Below the pieces are notes generated by a model. The model was not told the DNA's origin, did no database searches, and worked only from the letters and a program-made list of their open reading frames with translations. Shown here in pieces: positions 60,288 through 64,000 of a stretch of 64,000 nt of DNA. Position numbers and translations under genes: made by a program. The DNA is taken from NCBI GenBank assembly GCA_948144175.1, contig CANXME010000791.1:1-64000 (forward strand), read 5' to 3'. How positions within the stretch are numbered: position 1 is the stretch's first letter; each line of letters begins with the position of its first letter. The stretch comes from Closterium sp. NIES-65 (Eukaryota > Streptophyta > Zygnematophyceae > Desmidiales > Closteriaceae).

Positions 60288-63200
60288 CTACTCTACATTT
60301 GGGCGATCTGATGATGCTGGTGCAGCTGTTACAAGAGCGTCGGATGCGGTTACCACTTCCGGCACTTGGTCAAGAACGGAGTTAATCTCTTGCTCAAAAG
60401 TGAGCTTGGCTCGGTTTGACTTCCCTCCCACAAACAGCGTTGATCCCACCTGCAATGCCCACACCTGCATACAGGGAGGGAGGCGGGTTGAATCGGGGGT
60501 GTGAATCCGGTGATTATGAGAGTGCCGCCCCCAGCATACGGAAAGGGCACGGCAGCACCTAAGTGGGATTTCACCCTTTACTTGATCAGCAGCACCCGCT
60601 ACCCAGGCACTCAGAAGTGGCTTCACTTTACTTCACCCCACATGCCATGCCCTGCGCTACTGCTTTACCCTGCCATGCCGTGCCATGCCATGCCACGCCA
60701 TGCCATGCCATGCCATGCCATCTCACCTGCAAGTGCGAGAGGTAGCTGATAGCAGTGGTGAGCATGAGGGCACCGAAGCCAGCATACACATAGGGAAACC
60801 CTAAGCCCACCTTCCCCATCTACAATCATCCCCCCGGCGACAGTGGATTCATAGGAGCGAGCAAGTATGTGCAATGCACAGGGTAATGCGTACCTGCGAG
60901 TGCGAGAGGTAGCTGATGGCGGTGGTGAGCATGAGGGCACCGAAGCCAGCATACACATAGGGCACGCCAGGGACCATCTTCAGTTCCAGCCCCGTGCTGC
61001 CGATCAGCTCATCTATCACCAGCCTCCTCCCCTCCACTGCAACTCCAAACTTCCCCCTCCCCCCCCCCTCCCCCCCCCTCTCACCCCCACAAACTCAAGG
61101 CCAATCCCAGAATCAGCTGGAAACCTGTGCTTTCTGGTCAGAGAGGAGGGAGGAGAAAGTGTGTACAAGAGGGGATGCGTACCTGCGAGTGAGAGAGGTA
61201 GCTGATGGCGGTGGTGAGCATGAGGGCACCGAAGCCAGCATACACATAGGGCACGCCTGGGTCCATCTTCAATTCCAGCCCCGTGCTGCCGATCAGCTCA
61301 TCTACCACCAGCTTCTTCCCCTCCACTGTGATTGGTCGGTTCGACCCCGGCCGCCTCACCCCGACAAACTCGCCCTTCGAGTCGTAGATCACCACGTTTT
61401 GCAGGTCGCGGGCAAGAATGCTTCTGCATGGGTGGGACGAAGTAAGGGAAGGGGTGGCATGTGAAGGGATTTAGTTCGACCTCGCCCTTCGAGTCGTAGA
61501 TCACCACGTTTTGCAGGTCGCGGGCAAGAATGCTTCTGCAGTAGGGGAAAGCGTAGGGGAAGCGGGTGTGATGTGATGCGAAGGGGTTTAGCTTGACCCC
61601 GGCCGCCTCACCCCCACAAACTCGCCCTTAGAGTCGTATACTGAATATCCCGAGCAAGGATGCTTCTGCAGGTCCAGGATGACGAGAAAAAGGGAAGGGA
61701 TGGTGTGTGATGTGAAGGGGTTCGGTTCGACAAAGGGCCCCTCACATCACACCCACAAACTCGCCCGTGAAGTCGTAAGTAAAGGAGCAAGCAACGATGC
61801 TTCTGCAGAAGCATCGTTGCTCGCGACCTTCACATCACACCCAGAACGTTCTGAAGGTCGCGAGAAACGGTGCTTCTGCAGGGATGAGAAAGTGGGGGCA
61901 CGGAGTTTGCTGTGACTTTTGAGAAATTTCTATGTGAAGGGATCCGTTTAAACAAGGCCGCCGCACCCGCAAAAATTTTCATTCTGTCCCAACTCACATG
62001 CCCGTGGTCGTTGCTTCTCCCCCATCCGCATTCTCCTCCTCCCCCGTCGGCAAGAACGTCCCAAAAAGTTTTTGGCTGCTGCCCGGCTCCTGGAGCGACG
62101 CCATGGGCAGCTTGAAGGGCTCTCCACCGTCGGATCGCAGCTGGACGGCCGAGATCGCCCAGTCGGTCTGGTACATGGTGACTCCCTGGCAGCGCAGGGG
62201 GTCGTTGACGCTGATGGTCTTTCTTTGCAGCTCCCTGCCATATAAGTCCGTGACTGAGAGGTCTGAGAAAAATTGCTTCACCTGTTAATGGAAGGGGTGG
62301 AAAACAGGAGGCGAGGGGGGAAGCAGGGGGTCGTTGACACCGATAGTGTCTTCCTCTGAAGCTCCCTTCCATATAGGTCCGTGACTGACAGGTCTGAGAA
62401 GAATTGCTTCACCTGTTGTAGGCGTGAAAAGTGGAAGGCAGTGGGGAAGCAGAAACGCACAAGGGGCAGAGGGCAAGGGGGGGCAGGGGGGCAGGGAAGA
62501 GGGAAAGCAACGGGCAGTGATTGTGATGACACAATCGGTCTGGTACATGGTGACTCCCTGGCAGCGCAAGGGGTTGTTGATGCTTATGGGGTTCCTTTGA
62601 AGCTCCCTGCCGTATAGGTCCGTCACTGACAGGTCTGAAAGAGCTGCTTCACCTGTTGCGAAGAGAGTTGGATAGCAGAAAAGCACACGGAGCAAGAGGC
62701 AGGGAGCAAGCGGCAGTGATTGTGTGGCCCAGTGGGTCTGATACATGGTGACTCCCTGGCAGCGCAAGGGGTCGTTGATGCTTATGGTGTTCCTCTGCAG
62801 CTCCCTGCCGTATAGGTCCGTGACTGCGAGGTCTGAAAAGAACTGCTTCAACTGTTGTGAAGAGCGGGTGAGGGAGCGGATACAGGGAGAAACAGGAGGG
62901 AAGGTGGGCAGCGCAGGGGGTTGTTGTGTTTGGTGACTTTTGAGTCGACTCAAAAGTCACCTGCGCAGGGGGTTGTTGTGAGGCACCGATGTAAAAACGA
63001 TCCACAGGCACCAGCAATTGACTTTTGAGTCGACTCAAAAGTCACCTGCGCAGGGGGTTGTTGTGTTTGGTGACTTTTGAGTCGACTCAAAAGTCACCTC
63101 GTTAAAACCGACTCCACATGCACCAGCATTTTCATGGCTGTGGTGGGCCGGGCCGGGCAAGGAAAGCACGGGAAGCAGCTGGTGTATACTAGCTAGCTAG

Positions 63201-63506
63201 TAGCAAAGCAATAGCTTCTTTCCATCTCCTCACCTCTCCATTCGGTCGATACTCGATGTAAAAACGATTCACATGCACAAGCATGTTCATTGCAGTGGTA
63301 GGCCGGGCAAAGATGCTGTTGCCCTGCAGTGCAGAGGGTACAACCACGTCTAACCCCTGTGGCGTGAGGGTAGTCCCTTGGAAACCCCCCAGCGCACTGT
63401 AGCAACCCCCGGCCATGACCAATAGCAGCGCAGCGTGCACACCGATGGGAGCTAATCGGCCCACCAGGCCTTTAAACGCGTACATAGATGAGCCTTTCTG
63501 GAAAAC
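60288..63506 (-). CDS. CCS1: CCS1 (ResB-type) cytochrome c biogenesis protein, 5' end outside window
   Basis: Four visible exons in phase: 63234-63506, 61998-62281, 61183-61423, 60288-60464, giving the last about 325 residues; earlier exons are beyond 64000. CCS1 works with CcsA in System II at the thylakoid, delivering and attaching heme to apocytochromes f and c6. Seen in order: YAFKGLVGRLAPIGVHAALL with the conserved His-containing helix, TLTPQGLDVVVPSALQG, VHVNRFYIEYRPNGE, VKQFFSDLSVTDLYGREL, ISVNDPLRCQGVTMYQTDWA, LFGTFLP, VIYDSKGEFVGVRRPGS, LIGSTGLELKMDPGVPYVYA, GFGALMLTTAISYLSHSQ, then VWALQVGSTLFVGGKSNRAK. This tracks plant CCS1 closely. All four exons or their edges are copied in the introns, and palindromes lie between copies. 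Confidence 0.92.
60655..61040 (-). repeat. CCATG tract and CCS1 exon-end copies
   Basis: CCATG/GCCAT pentanucleotide tract at 60655-60720, then copies of the end of the VYAGFGALMLTTAISYLSHSQ exon at about 60724-60795 and 60893-61040. Both keep the donor side (GCAG/GTR). Confidence 0.85.
61480..61885 (-). repeat. Copies of the start of the third visible CCS1 exon
   Basis: Fragments containing the acceptor side (CTGCAG/AAGCATTCTTGCC) lie at about 61480-61540, 61600-61675, 61740-61825 and 61845-61885. Two abut head to head near 61800-61815 (GATGCTTCTGCAGAAGCATC), forming a short natural palindrome. Confidence 0.82.
62330..62870 (-). repeat. Three copies of the start of the second visible CCS1 exon
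   Basis: Copies of VKQFFSDLSVTDLYGRELQR...NDPL at about 62330-62415, 62525-62655 and 62725-62860, each slightly different (QLKQFFSDLAVTD in the last). Working exon ends at 62281. Confidence 0.86.
62900..63160. repeat. Palindrome-punctuated fragments in CCS1 intron
   Basis: Three TTTTGAG-TCGA-CTCAAAA palindromes (about 62937-62961, 63020-63044, 63070-63096), the first and third with perfect arms extended to GGTGAC/GTCACC, separate short fragments of two different exons (GCGCAGGGGGTTGTTG and the VNRFYI-encoding piece near 62980-63010 and 63100-63130). Confidence 0.9.
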
Positions 63507-63574
63507 CTGCAAGAAAGGGGGGAAGAGGAAAAGAAGGGGAGGAATGAGAAGGGAAGGAAAGGGAAGGTAAACAG

Positions 63575-63791
63575 CAGTGCAGCGTGCACGCCTCTGGGCG
63601 CTAGTCGTCCCACCAGACCCTTGAACGCGTACATAGATGGTCCTTTCTGGAAAACCTGCAAGGGAACGAAGGGAAAAAAAGGGGGAGGGGGAGGTAAGAC
63701 ATCAGCACATAGCAGCGTGCACGCCTCTGGGCGCTAGTCGGCCCAGCAGACCCTTGAACGCGTACATAGATGAGCCCTTCTGGAAGAACTG
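63575..63791 (-). repeat. Two upstream copies of the first visible CCS1 exon
   Basis: Copies of the exon start (FQKG-SSMYAFKGLVGRLAPRGVHAA) at about 63575-63660 and 63705-63791. They read PRGVH where the working exon reads PIGVH, and each ends before the rest of the helix. Confidence 0.85.
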
Positions 63792-63894
63792 TGGGGGAGC
63801 GTAGGGAAAAAAAGGGGGAGGGGGAGAGGGAGATAAGACATCACCAGATAGCAGCATACAGGGACTTCTGAGAATTCTTGTGGACCAGCGATGT

Positions 63895-63940
63895 ACGCGT
63901 GGTGTGGTGGTGTGACTTTTGAGAATTCTCAAAAGTCGCG
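63895..63940. repeat. AATT-core palindrome near right edge
   Basis: GACTTTTGAG-AATT followed by CTCAAAAGTC at about 63915-63938, flanked by CGCGTGGTG on both sides (a 9-bp direct repeat, CGCGTGGTG at about 63897 and 63939), as if inserted with a target duplication. Confidence 0.7.
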
Positions 63941-64000
63941 TGGTGATGAGATAGAAAGCGCATCCCATCTTCTTGCCACCCCTCTTACCACCACTCTTGC

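Overview
This is nuclear DNA from a green-plant lineage organism, most likely a streptophyte (charophyte) alga, possibly a desmid such as Closterium; the taxon is inference. The gene set points there: an HY5-type bZIP, ARGOS/OSR-like proteins, a plant CLC-e-type chloride channel, a BADC regulator of plastid acetyl-CoA carboxylase, plastid transaldolase, CCS1 for plastid cytochrome c assembly, and a plant-type chromovirus. Most host genes have many short GT-AG introns; one intron appears to be GC-AG. Exon coordinates were worked out by hand from splice motifs, reading-frame phase and remembered family sequence, so expect occasional errors of one or a few bases.

Layout. 1-1405: weak coding evidence at the left edge. 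1411-6934 (-): a young, largely whole Ty3/Gypsy chromovirus with 328-bp LTRs and a GTATG target duplication. 7347-8660 (-) and 11448-12296 (+): two divergent ARGOS/OSR-like membrane proteins. 12866-20734 (-): a very large CLC channel with two CBS domains. 23362-33489 (+): a 12-exon AAA+ ATPase. 35876-38311 (+): an HY5-like bZIP, preceded by a cluster of GACGTC motifs. 38717-40418 (+): a plastid DUF2358 protein. 41066-45813 (-): BADC. 47175-51903 (+): transaldolase. 52355-59644 (+): prolyl iminopeptidase. 60288 to beyond 64000 (-): CCS1, with its 5' end outside the window.

Two features dominate the second half. First, almost every exon of the intron-rich genes has one to seven truncated tandem copies in the neighbouring introns, often keeping one splice site. 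Second, a dispersed family of short palindromes, TTTTGAG-NNNN-CTCAAAA with a self-complementary core (TCGA, GCGC, AATT, ACGT), sits at or beside the joints of those duplications and inside two tandem arrays with units of about 70 bp. I do not recognise this arrangement as a described element family. It could be a real duplication mechanism or, less likely, an assembly artefact.

Several genes share a plastid theme: CLC-e-like anion channel, DUF2358, BADC (fatty-acid synthesis control), transaldolase (pentose phosphate pathway) and CCS1 (cytochrome f and c6 assembly). HY5 is the light-signalling regulator. There is no sign of operon-like organisation; BADC/transaldolase and CLC/AAA are divergent pairs that share intergenic regions.
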